DNA of 12,829 nt from Gammaproteobacteria bacterium (GTDB taxonomy: Bacteria; Pseudomonadota; Gammaproteobacteria; S144-34): positions 1-12,829 of the forward strand of contig WGBS01000277.1 of NCBI GenBank assembly GCA_015494165.1, read 5' to 3'. Below, piece after piece: positions 1 through 7,255 of this stretch; the stretch's first letter is position 1; every line of letters begins with the position of its first letter. The notes beneath the pieces are model-generated. The model made no database searches. It saw only the letters and a program-made list of their open reading frames with translations, and was not told the DNA's origin. The translations under genes were made by a program, and so were the position numbers.

Positions 1-162
1 ACCCTCTGCCCCGGGCCTCGGCGCACGGCACGGAGCGCGGCGCCGTGAGCGCGGGGCGAAGCCAGGTGCGGCGAATCGGCGCACGCGCTCAGGCGGGGAG
101 GCTTTTCGTGCCGGGGCACCGAACCCTCTGCCCCGGGCCTCGGCGCACGGCACGGAGCGCGG
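1..162. repeat. 40-bp direct repeat in the leader of the cco operon (copies 1-40 and 123-162)
   Basis: Bases 1-40 recur identically at 123-162, giving a period of 122 bp. The first copy begins exactly at the window edge, so a longer repeat could continue outside. The intervening 82 bases and the rest of the stretch before the first gene (to 183) show no credible reading frame, no FNR/ANR-type TTGAT-N4-ATCAA site and no recognisable promoter. The repeat may be an intergenic duplication, or it may simply be where the assembly broke. The sequence alone does not decide. Confidence 0.85.
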
Positions 163-183
163 GCATGGGACCGCGCGCATGAG

Positions 184-1599
184 ATGAGCACCGGCGGCGA
201 GGGCGCGCTCTACGCGAAGCGCATCCCCATCCACCCGCGCTCGGTGCGCGGGCGCTTCCGGCGCCTGAAGTACGCGGTCCTGGCGCTCGCCTACGGCGTC
301 TACTTTCTGCTGCCGTGGCTGCGCTGGGCGCGGCCCGCGGGGCCGGACCAGGCCGTGCTCTTCGACCTGCCGGCGCGGCGCTTCTACGTCTTCGACCTCG
401 TCGTCCACCCCGACGACATCTTCTGGCTCGCGGGCCTGCTGGTCGCCGCGGCGCTGCTGCTGTTCTTCGTCACCTCGCTCGCGGGCCGCGTCTTCTGCGG
501 CTACTTCTGCTTCCAGACGCTGTGGACGGACGTCTACCAGCTCATCGAGCGGCTGGTGCAGGGCGAGCGCGCGGCGCGCCTGCGGCTCGAGGCGCAGCCG
601 TGGAACGCCGAGAAGATCCGCAAGAAGGGGCTCACGCACCTGCTGTGGCTCGCGGTGGCCTTCGCCACGGGGCTCACCTTCACCCTCTACTGGGCCGACG
701 CCCCGCAGCTCGTGCGCGCCTTCTTCACCGGCGCCGCGCCCTTCCCGGCCTATGCCACGGCGGCCTTCCTCACGGCCACCACCTACGTGATGGCCGGCAT
801 CGCGCGCGAGCAGGTCTGCACCTACATGTGCCCGTACGCGCGCTTCCAGGGGGTGATGTTCGACCGCGACACACTGATCGTCGCCTACGACCGCGCGCGC
901 GGCGAGGGCGAGAAGGGCAGCCACCGGCCGGTGCGGGGCCTGCGCACGCGCGCCGAGCGCCACGCCGCGGGCCACGGCGACTGCGTCGACTGCGGCTACT
1001 GCGTGCAGGTCTGCCCGACCGGCATCGACATCCGCGACGGCCTGCAGTACCAGTGCATCACCTGCGCGCTGTGCATCGACGCCTGCGACACGGTCATGGA
1101 CCGCCTCGGCTGGCCGCGCGGGCTCATCCGCTACACCTCCGAGAACGCCCTCGCCGGGCGGCCGACGCGCATCCTGCGCCCCAAGGTGCTCGGCTACGGC
1201 GGTGCGTTCTTTCTCGCGGTGGCGCTGCTCGCCTGGAGCGTGGCCGCGCGCGCACCGCTCGAGGTGACCGTGATCCAGCAGCGCCAGCCGCTCTACGTGA
1301 CGCTTTCGGACGGGCGCATCCAGAACGGCTACGAGGTCAAGCTGGTCAACAAGACCGAGCGCGCCCTCGAGCTCGCGGTGCGCCTCGCCGCGCCGGCGGG
1401 GGCCGAGCTCGATCTCGGGCGCATCCGCACGGTGCGCCTCGCACCGGAGCGCATGGTGCGGGTCCTGGCGCGCGTGCGCCAGCGCCCCGAGGGCGCCGCG
1501 CGCCGCGTCGTCTTCCGCGTCGAGGAGCTGCACGGGCGCGTGGCGCCGGTCGAGCACGAGGCGCCCTTCTTCGTGCCGCAGGCGGCAGGAGGGGGCTGA
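184..1599 (+). CDS. ccoG: Cytochrome c oxidase accessory protein CcoG (FixG/RdxA family)
   Basis: This is a 471-residue polyferredoxin-like membrane protein for biogenesis of the cbb3 oxidase; family members are linked to reducing copper before insertion into CcoN. Hydrophobic segments lie at about 30-48, 79-98, 149-168, 188-206 and 335-355. Two CxxxC pairs are visible, C105/C109 and C212/C216. Two [4Fe-4S] motifs follow at C267-C270-C273-C277 and C291-C294-C297-C301. The C-terminal 110 residues after the last helix resemble the beta-rich periplasmic domain of the family. The length is normal. The ATG at 184 is the only start in this frame near the conserved YAKRIPIHPR-type N-terminus; its ribosome site is weak. 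The first pair reads CGYFCFQT, with Phe where most relatives have Pro. The gene is followed by ccoH after a single base, so the two are co-transcribed. Confidence 0.95.
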   Translation: MSTGGEGALYAKRIPIHPRSVRGRFRRLKYAVLALAYGVYFLLPWLRWARPAGPDQAVLFDLPARRFYVFDLVVHPDDIFWLAGLLVAAALLLFFVTSLAGRVFCGYFCFQTLWTDVYQLIERLVQGERAARLRLEAQPWNAEKIRKKGLTHLLWLAVAFATGLTFTLYWADAPQLVRAFFTGAAPFPAYATAAFLTATTYVMAGIAREQVCTYMCPYARFQGVMFDRDTLIVAYDRARGEGEKGSHRPVRGLRTRAERHAAGHGDCVDCGYCVQVCPTGIDIRDGLQYQCITCALCIDACDTVMDRLGWPRGLIRYTSENALAGRPTRILRPKVLGYGGAFFLAVALLAWSVAARAPLEVTVIQQRQPLYVTLSDGRIQNGYEVKLVNKTERALELAVRLAAPAGAELDLGRIRTVRLAPERMVRVLARVRQRPEGAARRVVFRVEELHGRVAPVEHEAPFFVPQAAGGG

Positions 1600-1600
1600 G

Positions 1601-2449
1601 ATGGACCTGGTGCTGACCGCCGCGGGTGGCGCGCTGCTCGTCGTCGCGGGCTATCACGCCGCGCGGCGCCTCGCGCGCCTGGCTCCGCCCGCGGCGGCGC
1701 TCGCGGCGGTGGCGCTCGCGCTCGCAGGCTATGCGGCGGCGGTGCTCGCAGGCTCCGCGCCCGCGCCGGGCCTCGACGAGGCGGCGCTGCACGTCGCCGC
1801 CTACGGCCTGACGGGCTACGGCGCCGCGCTCCTCGGCAAGGCGCGCGCGCGCCGCGCCGGGGGCCGGCGGCTCCATCCCGCGCCCGCCGCCATCGTCGCC
1901 TTCCTGGGTGCGGTGGTGGCCGTCAACGTGGTCTTCGTGCTGGTGGCGGAGCGCGGGCTTCCGGCGGGCCTCGCCGAGCGGCTGCTCCCCGCCCCGCGCG
2001 GGGGCGGACAGGTCGCGGCCACGGGCTTCCCGGGCGCCATCACCAAGGGCTCGGCGCGGCGCCCGCTCGCCCACCGCGCGCGCCTCGAGGCGCTGGCGCG
2101 CCAGCGCGCTCTCGGCTGGCGCGTGGAGGGCGGCTGGGCGGGCGCGCCGCGCGCGGGCCAGCCGGCCGTGTTCGTGGTCGAGGCCAGCGGGCCCGACGGG
2201 CGCCCGCTCGACGGCGCCCGCGTCGAGGCGCGCTTCGTGCGCCCCGGCGCGGAGGGGCTCGGCCGCGCGCTGGCGCTCGCCGCCGCCGGGGGCGGCCGCT
2301 ACCATGGCCGGGTGGCGCTCGCCGCGCCCGGGCGTTGGGAGGTGACGGTGGTCGTGCGCCGCGGCGGAGAGCGCTTCGAGCTGCGGGGCGAGACGTGGGT
2401 CCTCGACGGTGACGGGGGCGGGCGGCGGACAGTGGGCCCTGAATCGTGA
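1601..2449 (+). CDS. ccoH: FixH/CcoH-family cbb3 oxidase assembly protein with extra N-terminal membrane segments
   Basis: This 282-residue protein is almost certainly CcoH, the single-span factor needed for cbb3 stability. Its FixH-like part begins with the helix at about 96-116 (ending VNVVFVLVAERG), passes through a linker ending in GW at 172-173, and forms a beta domain at about 172-268 with GRPLDGARVEARFVRP and APGRWEVTV motifs typical of FixH. The first 95 residues are unusual: three further hydrophobic stretches at about 3-20, 31-51 and 61-79 precede the normal anchor. Classical FixH is about 150-180 residues, so this looks like a fusion with a small membrane protein or a lineage-specific extension. 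AGGAGG at 1587-1592 sets the ATG at 1601. The stop overlaps the start of ccoI by 4 bases. The function is sure at family level; the role of the extension is unknown. Confidence 0.82.
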   Translation: MDLVLTAAGGALLVVAGYHAARRLARLAPPAAALAAVALALAGYAAAVLAGSAPAPGLDEAALHVAAYGLTGYGAALLGKARARRAGGRRLHPAPAAIVAFLGAVVAVNVVFVLVAERGLPAGLAERLLPAPRGGGQVAATGFPGAITKGSARRPLAHRARLEALARQRALGWRVEGGWAGAPRAGQPAVFVVEASGPDGRPLDGARVEARFVRPGAEGLGRALALAAAGGGRYHGRVALAAPGRWEVTVVVRRGGERFELRGETWVLDGDGGGRRTVGPES

Positions 2450-4989
2450 ACCGCATGCCGCAGGCCGTGTACCGCGCACCATTCGGCGAGGTGAGGGCGA
2501 AGGCACAGGAGGCGGCGCCCCCCGCCGGGCCGCACGAGGGGGCCCGCTGCTTCCACTGCGGCGAGCCGGTGCCGGAGGGGCTGGAGCTCTCCGTCGAGAT
2601 CGAGGGCGAGCCGCGTCCCATGTGCTGCCACGGCTGCAAGGCGGTGGCCGAGGCCATCGTCGAGGCGGGGCTGACGGACTTCTACCGCTACCGCGAGGAG
2701 CGCCCGGGCCGCCCGCGCGAGCTCGTGCCGGAGGCGCTGCGCGAGCTCGAGCTCTATGACCGCCCGGAGCTGCAGCGGCAGTTCGTGCGCGCCGCGGGCG
2801 AGGGCACGGTGCGCGAGGCGGCGCTGATCCTCGAGGGCATCGCCTGCGCGGCCTGCGTGTGGCTCACCGAGCGCCACGTGGCGCGCCTGCCGGGCGTGCT
2901 CTCCTTCCAGGTCAACTACGCCACCCACCGCGCGCGCGTGCGCTGGGACGAGGGGCGCATCCGCCTGAGCGAGATCCTCAAGGCCATCGCCGCCATCGGC
3001 TACGTGGCCCACCCCTACGACCCGGGCCGCCAGGAGGCGGTGGCGCGGCGCGAGCGCGCCGCGGCGCTCAGGCGCCTGGCCGTGGCGGGGCTCGGCACCA
3101 TGCAGGTGATGATGCTGGCCGTGGCCCTGTACGCCGGCGAGGCCCAGGGCATGGCCCCCGACATCCGCGCGCTGCTGCGCTGGGCGAGCCTCGCGCTCTC
3201 GGCACCGGTCGTGCTCTACAGCGGCTCGGGCTTCTTCCTCGCGGCGCTGCGCGACCTGCGCCGCCGCCGCCTCGGGATGGACGTGCCGGTGGCGCTCGCC
3301 ATCGGCGCGGCCTTCGCCGCGAGCGCCTGGCACACGGTGCGCGGCGCGGGCGAGATCTACTTCGACTCGGTCACCATGTTCGTCTTCTTCCTGCTCACGG
3401 GACGCTACCTGGAGATGGCCGCCCGTCACCGCGCCGGACGCGCCATGGACGCGCTCGCGCGCCTGCTGCCGGCGACCGCCACGCGCCTCGGCCCCGGCGG
3501 CGCCGAGGAGACGGTGGCGGTGGCCGAGCTCGCCCCGGGCGAGCGGGTGCGGGTGCGCCCCGGCGAGACCGTGCCCGCCGACGGCGTGGTGGAGGAGGGC
3601 GAGAGCGCCGTGGACGAGTCGCTGCTCACGGGCGAGCGCATGCCGCGCCCCGTGGCGCCCGGGGCGCGCGTCATCGGCGGCGCCCTCAACACGGACAGCC
3701 CCCTGGTGGTGCGCATCGAGCGCGTCGGCGAGGAGACCGTGCTCGCCTCCATCCGGCGCCTGCTCGACCGCGCCCAGGCCGAGAAGCCCGCGGTGGCCCG
3801 GCTCGCCGACCGTGCCGCGGCCCGGTTCGTGGGCGCCGTGCTCGCGGCCGCCGCGGCCGTGGCCTGGTGGTGGTGGGCGCACGAGCCCGCGCGCGCCTTC
3901 GGGATCACGCTCGCCATGCTGGTCGTGACCTGCCCCTGCGCGCTCTCGCTCGCCACGCCCGCCGCGGTCACCGCCGCCACCGGCGCCCTCATGCGGCTCG
4001 GGCTCGTGACCACGCGCGGCCATGCGCTGGAGACGCTCGCGCGCGCCACGCACCTGGTGCTCGACAAGACCGGCACCCTGACCACGGGGCGGCTGCGCGT
4101 CGAGCGCGTGCGGCCGCTGCGCGCCGGCGTGGACGCCGACAGTGCGCTCGCGCTCGCCGCCGCCCTCGAGGCCGGCTCCGAGCACCCCATCGCCGAGGCC
4201 GTGCGCGCGGCGGCGCGCGCGCGCGGCCTGGCCGTGCCCGAGGCGCGCGCGCTGCGCGCCCGTCCCGGCCACGGCGTGGAGGGCGAGGTCGGCGGCCGCA
4301 GGCTGCGCCTCGGCACCGAGGCCTGGACGGGCACCCCCGGGGTCGTGGCCGGCACGGCCACCGCGGTGGTGCTCGCCGACGGCGACGGGCCCCTCGCCGT
4401 GCTCGAGCTCGGCGACGAGCTGCGCCCCGACGCCGCCGAGGCGCTGGCGGCGCTGCGCGGGCTGGGGCTCGAGCTTCGCATCCTGAGCGGGGACCGCCCG
4501 GAGGCGGTGGAGGAGGTCGCGCGTCGCCTCGGCGTCGCGGGCGAGGGAGGCCTCACGCCCGAGGGCAAGCTCGAGCGCATCCGCGCGCTCCAGCGCCGCG
4601 GTGCCGTGGTCGCCATGGTGGGCGACGGCGTCAACGACGCGGCCGTCCTCGCCGGGGCGCAGGTCTCGGTCGCTATGGCGAGCGGGACCCAGCTCGCGCA
4701 GGCGAGCGCCGACCTCGTGCTCCTCAGCGGCCGCCTCATGGCGCTCGCCGAGGGCGTGCGGCTCGCGCGCCGCACGCTGGCCGTCATCCGCCAGAACCTC
4801 GCCTGGGCCGCGGGCTACAATCTGCTGGCGCTGCCGGCGGCGGCCGCCGGCTGGGTCGCGCCCTGGATGGCGGCCATCGGCATGTCGGCGAGCTCGCTGG
4901 TGGTGGTGCTCAACGCGCTGCGCCTGGGGCGGCACACGCCCGGCGCGCGCGGCCCCGCGCGCGCGGGCGTCGCGGCGGCGGATGCCTGA
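2446..4989 (+). CDS. ccoI: Copper-exporting P1B-type ATPase CcoI (FixI), cbb3 oxidase copper supply
   Basis: This 847-residue heavy-metal P-type ATPase pumps Cu+ across the inner membrane for the CcoN CuB site. In order it has an N-terminal Cys-rich domain typical of CcoI (C35/C38 and C60, C61, C64), a heavy-metal domain with C134-A-A-C137, the actuator TGE at 395-397, the transport motif CPC at 496-498, the phosphorylated Asp in DKTGT (D540), the SEHP histidine H580, and GDGVND at 726-731. The helices YNLLALP and MSASSLVVVLNALRL close the protein, as in CcoI/CopA-2 rather than CopA-1. A run of four Trp (474-477) lies in the helix before CPC. The start GTG at 2446 overlaps the ccoH stop (GTGA). 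An in-frame ATG at 2455 is an alternative and would change only three residues. Confidence 0.95.
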   Translation: MNRMPQAVYRAPFGEVRAKAQEAAPPAGPHEGARCFHCGEPVPEGLELSVEIEGEPRPMCCHGCKAVAEAIVEAGLTDFYRYREERPGRPRELVPEALRELELYDRPELQRQFVRAAGEGTVREAALILEGIACAACVWLTERHVARLPGVLSFQVNYATHRARVRWDEGRIRLSEILKAIAAIGYVAHPYDPGRQEAVARRERAAALRRLAVAGLGTMQVMMLAVALYAGEAQGMAPDIRALLRWASLALSAPVVLYSGSGFFLAALRDLRRRRLGMDVPVALAIGAAFAASAWHTVRGAGEIYFDSVTMFVFFLLTGRYLEMAARHRAGRAMDALARLLPATATRLGPGGAEETVAVAELAPGERVRVRPGETVPADGVVEEGESAVDESLLTGERMPRPVAPGARVIGGALNTDSPLVVRIERVGEETVLASIRRLLDRAQAEKPAVARLADRAAARFVGAVLAAAAAVAWWWWAHEPARAFGITLAMLVVTCPCALSLATPAAVTAATGALMRLGLVTTRGHALETLARATHLVLDKTGTLTTGRLRVERVRPLRAGVDADSALALAAALEAGSEHPIAEAVRAAARARGLAVPEARALRARPGHGVEGEVGGRRLRLGTEAWTGTPGVVAGTATAVVLADGDGPLAVLELGDELRPDAAEALAALRGLGLELRILSGDRPEAVEEVARRLGVAGEGGLTPEGKLERIRALQRRGAVVAMVGDGVNDAAVLAGAQVSVAMASGTQLAQASADLVLLSGRLMALAEGVRLARRTLAVIRQNLAWAAGYNLLALPAAAAGWVAPWMAAIGMSASSLVVVLNALRLGRHTPGARGPARAGVAAADA

Positions 4990-4995
4990 GGCCAG

Positions 4996-5226
4996 ATGGA
5001 GATCCTGTTCCTGCTCATCCCGCTCGGCTTCGTGCTGCTGGCCGCGGCGGTGTGGGCCTTCGTCTGGGCCGTGCGCTCGGGCCAGTTCGAGGACCTCGAG
5101 GGGCCGGCCTGGCGCGTGATCCTCGACGACGACGACCCGCGCGTGCCGCGCCGCCGCGGGGCGGACCGCCCCGCCCGCGGCGAGGAGCCGGACAATCCGG
5201 AATCCGTGGAGAAGAAGGAGGGCTAG
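4996..5226 (+). CDS. ccoS: cbb3-type cytochrome oxidase assembly protein CcoS
   Basis: This is a 76-residue single-span inner-membrane protein. It has the family's N-terminus (MEILFLLIPL), a helix at about 3-26 and the diagnostic SGQFEDLEGPA at 28-38, followed by an acidic DDDD stretch. The charged tail after residue 50 is poorly conserved in the family. CcoS is required for insertion of heme and copper cofactors into CcoN. It starts 6 bases after the ccoI stop, with TGAGG just upstream of the ATG, so it is translated from the same message. Nothing is truncated. Confidence 0.93.
   Translation: MEILFLLIPLGFVLLAAAVWAFVWAVRSGQFEDLEGPAWRVILDDDDPRVPRRRGADRPARGEEPDNPESVEKKEG
5215..5222 (+). promoter_or_regulatory. 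Strong Shine-Dalgarno for the 29-residue ORF
   Basis: AAGGAGGG lies inside the last codons of ccoS and ends 7 bases before the ATG at 5230. It is one of the best ribosome sites in the window and the main reason for calling the short ORF that follows. Confidence 0.75.
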
Positions 5227-5229
5227 CCG

Positions 5230-5319
5230 ATGTTCAGCTTCCAGAACTTCCCGATGGCCATCATCCTCGCGCTGGTGACGCTCGCCTGGCTGAGCTTCCT
5301 GTCGGTCGTGCTCGGCTGA
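5230..5319 (+). CDS. Unnamed 29-residue single-helix membrane protein closing the cco operon
   Basis: This ORF encodes 29 residues beginning MFSFQNFPMAIILALV and ending LSFLSVVLG before TGA. After a short polar N-terminus almost everything from residue 8 on is hydrophobic, enough for one membrane helix with essentially no loop or tail. It starts 3 bases after the ccoS stop behind a near-perfect Shine-Dalgarno, so translation is likely. The position after ccoS suggests a tiny oxidase subunit or assembly peptide. CcoM of Pseudomonas stutzeri is the obvious analogy, a small single-helix cbb3 subunit, but I do not recognise clear sequence similarity to it. The ORF is below the length cut of most gene finders and would usually go unannotated. 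Confidence 0.7.
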   Translation: MFSFQNFPMAIILALVTLAWLSFLSVVLG

Positions 5320-5326
5320 GCGCGGG

Positions 5327-5725
5327 TCAGGGCAGGAGGCTGAGGGGGAGCTCCCCCGCCAGGACCTCGAAGTCGCGGCGGTCGAGCGTCAGCACGCGCC
5401 CGCCGTTCTCCGCGGCGCAGGCGGCCACCGCCGCGTCCGCGAAGCCGAGCGGCAGGTCCGCGTAGCGGGCGGCGAGGGCCCGTGCGCGGCCGATGCGCTC
5501 GCGGCCGCAGTCGAGCGCGAACACCCCTTCCTCGAGGTCCTTCAGGAACAGGTCCAGGACCCGGCCGCCCAGCCGCGCGTCGATCAGGTAGGCGATCTCG
5601 CCGAGGATGGCCGCGGGCAACAGCCAGGGGCCCCCGTCGGCCAGCAGCGCCTCCCGCACCGCCTCGTGATCCGGGTCGCGGCGGTTCAGCAGGGCGTATA
5701 GGGCGGAGGTGTCGAGGGTCAGCAC
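5327..5725 (-). CDS. PIN-domain ribonuclease toxin (VapC-like)
   Basis: This 132-residue PIN domain is the toxin half of a type II toxin-antitoxin pair. The four acidic metal-binding positions are all present: D5 in LTLDTSALY, E43 in ILGEIAYLI, D97 in LGFADAAVAA, and D115 in VLTLDRRDFE. The start is taken as the GTG at 5725, which overlaps the antitoxin stop by 7 bases and gives the PIN fold its first strand immediately. The same frame is open much further upstream, but only as a shadow of the antitoxin gene. No good Shine-Dalgarno is seen, which fits translational coupling to the antitoxin. Its 3' end is only 7 bases from the end of the converging cco operon. The RNA target is not predictable. 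Confidence 0.85.
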   Translation of the reverse strand: MLTLDTSALYALLNRRDPDHEAVREALLADGGPWLLPAAILGEIAYLIDARLGGRVLDLFLKDLEEGVFALDCGRERIGRARALAARYADLPLGFADAAVAACAAENGGRVLTLDRRDFEVLAGELPLSLLP

Positions 5726-5958
5726 CCGCCGTGCCGCTCGGACCAGCGCGCCCGCAGCCAGTCCTCGGTCTCGCGCCCGCAGAGCGCCTCGTCGCTCCCG
5801 GCGCCGAGCGAGGCGGGCCGCACGGCCGCCGCCTCGTCCGTCAGATACCGCTCGAGCGCCTCGCGGATGAGGGAGGCGCGGCTGCGCCCGGCCCGCCGGG
5901 CCGCCTGGGCGAGGCGCCGCTCCAGCTCCCGCGGCAGGTAGATGGTGGTCTTTTCCAC
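5719..5958 (-). CDS. Ribbon-helix-helix (CopG-type) antitoxin
   Basis: This 79-residue protein has an N-terminal ribbon-helix-helix DNA-binding domain at about residues 4-38: strand TTIYLP, helix ELERRLAQAARRAG, then SRASLIREALERYL. A flexible C-terminal half probably wraps the PIN toxin. The start is a GTG at 5958, with GGAGG six bases upstream on the minus strand. Such antitoxins neutralise the toxin and autorepress the operon together with it. The toxin gene overlaps its 3' end, the standard order for PIN modules. The pair sits between the cco operon and rpoH, a location suggesting later insertion rather than a conserved partnership. Confidence 0.85.
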   Translation of the reverse strand: MEKTTIYLPRELERRLAQAARRAGRSRASLIREALERYLTDEAAAVRPASLGAGSDEALCGRETEDWLRARWSERHGGC

Positions 5959-5995
5959 GCCGCGCCTCCAATCGTCCCCCAGGAGGGGTGCCAGC

Positions 5996-6018
5996 TACCA
6001 TACGCCATACGTCCTACG
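5996..6018 (-). promoter_or_regulatory. Candidate promoter/operator of the toxin-antitoxin pair
   Basis: On the plus strand CCATACG occurs twice back to back (5998-6004, 6005-6011), followed in register by TCCTACG (6012-6018). On the minus strand TATGGT (6001-5996) is a 4/6 match to a -10 box and would start transcription about 30 bases before the antitoxin GTG. Short iterated sites over the promoter suit a ribbon-helix-helix autorepressor. No convincing -35 is seen, so this remains a prediction. Confidence 0.35.
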
Positions 6019-6076
6019 CCGCGCAAGCTCGTGCCCCGCCCGCTGTGCGCCAGAGGCGGCAGGTGCGGGTGGGACG

Positions 6077-6102
6077 GCCGCCGCGCGGCACGGGGCGGCG
6101 GC
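6077..6102 (-). terminator. Terminator-like hairpin just after rpoH
   Basis: A perfect 7-bp stem (GCCGCCG at 6077-6083, CGGCGGC at 6096-6102) with a 12-base loop lies directly after the rpoH stop in the transcribed direction. There is no T-run, so intrinsic termination is uncertain. In a genome this GC-rich such stems also arise by chance. Confidence 0.25.
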
Positions 6103-6978
<876 letters not shown>

Positions 6979-7148
6979 TTCCTTGTCCCCCCTTTCCCAG
7001 GTGTGTCGGTGGATGGGTCGCCGGTTGCCGGCCTCCCGCCGGGGGTGCGCCGCGTCCGTGCCTGGAGCACAGGATGGACGTCCCGCGCCGCCGCGTCATT
7101 GTGCCCGGTCAATATTCGGGCGGTTTGGCGACGCGCACACCCCCAAGT
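6979..7148 (-). other. Long rpoH 5' leader
   Basis: If transcription starts near 7157, the rpoH mRNA has a leader of about 175-180 bases covering this stretch. No reading frame is credible in it. The only AT-rich patch is around 7107-7118. I see no clear RNA thermometer, although a leader this long leaves room for translational control as known for rpoH in other bacteria. Confidence 0.4.
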
Positions 7149-7175
7149 TTAGCACTCACCGCATGAGAGTGCTAA
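7149..7175. promoter_or_regulatory. CIRCE element (HrcA operator) upstream of rpoH
   Basis: TTAGCACTC (7149-7157), nine bases, then GAGTGCTAA (7167-7175). Both arms match the CIRCE consensus at every position and the spacer has the canonical length. CIRCE is the binding site of the heat-shock repressor HrcA and normally precedes groESL or dnaK operons. Here both flanking genes run on the minus strand. The site is downstream of the GGDEF stop and about 170 bases upstream of the rpoH start, so rpoH is the only candidate target. Confidence 0.93.
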
Positions 7176-7191
7176 CCCCCGCGAAAGTTCC
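7164..7191 (-). promoter_or_regulatory. Sigma-E-like promoter of rpoH overlapping CIRCE
   Basis: On the minus strand GGAACTT (7191-7185) is followed after 16 bases by TCTCA (7168-7164). The known RpoE consensus is GGAACTT, about 16 bases, TCnnA, and Escherichia coli rpoH has such a promoter (P3). The predicted start near 7157 and the -10 both lie within the CIRCE palindrome, so bound HrcA would block it. The -35 is exact. The -10 is only a five-base pattern, so confidence is moderate. Confidence 0.6.
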
Positions 7192-7214
7192 CGGGCGCCC
7201 GGCCGGGCCGGCGC

Positions 7215-7232
7215 CGCCGGGGCGCCCCGGCG
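7215..7232 (-). terminator. GC palindrome after the GGDEF gene, possible terminator
   Basis: An 18-bp perfect palindrome (CGCCGGGG, CG, CCCCGGCG around the centre) lies about 50 bases past the stop of the response regulator and before the rpoH promoter. It could end the GGDEF transcript, but no T-run follows. Confidence 0.25.
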
Positions 7233-7255
7233 CAGGCACGGGGCGGCGCGGGCTC

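Noticed and set aside
1..162. The two 40-bp repeats as a CRISPR array
   Set aside because: Only two copies with an 82-bp spacer, no further units and no cas genes.
2299..4935. A very long open frame on the minus strand opposite ccoI, about 878 codons
   Set aside because: It is a GC-skew shadow: low-complexity His/Arg/Gly/Ala-rich translation, no start signal, and exactly opposite the well-supported ccoH/ccoI genes.
5726..6001. N-terminal extension of the PIN toxin to 6001
   Set aside because: The extension only re-reads the antitoxin gene in another frame; the PIN fold starts at the GTG at 5725.
7107..7112. TTGACC on the minus strand as a sigma-70 -35 for rpoH
   Set aside because: No -10-like hexamer lies 16-18 bases downstream; that stretch is almost pure GC.
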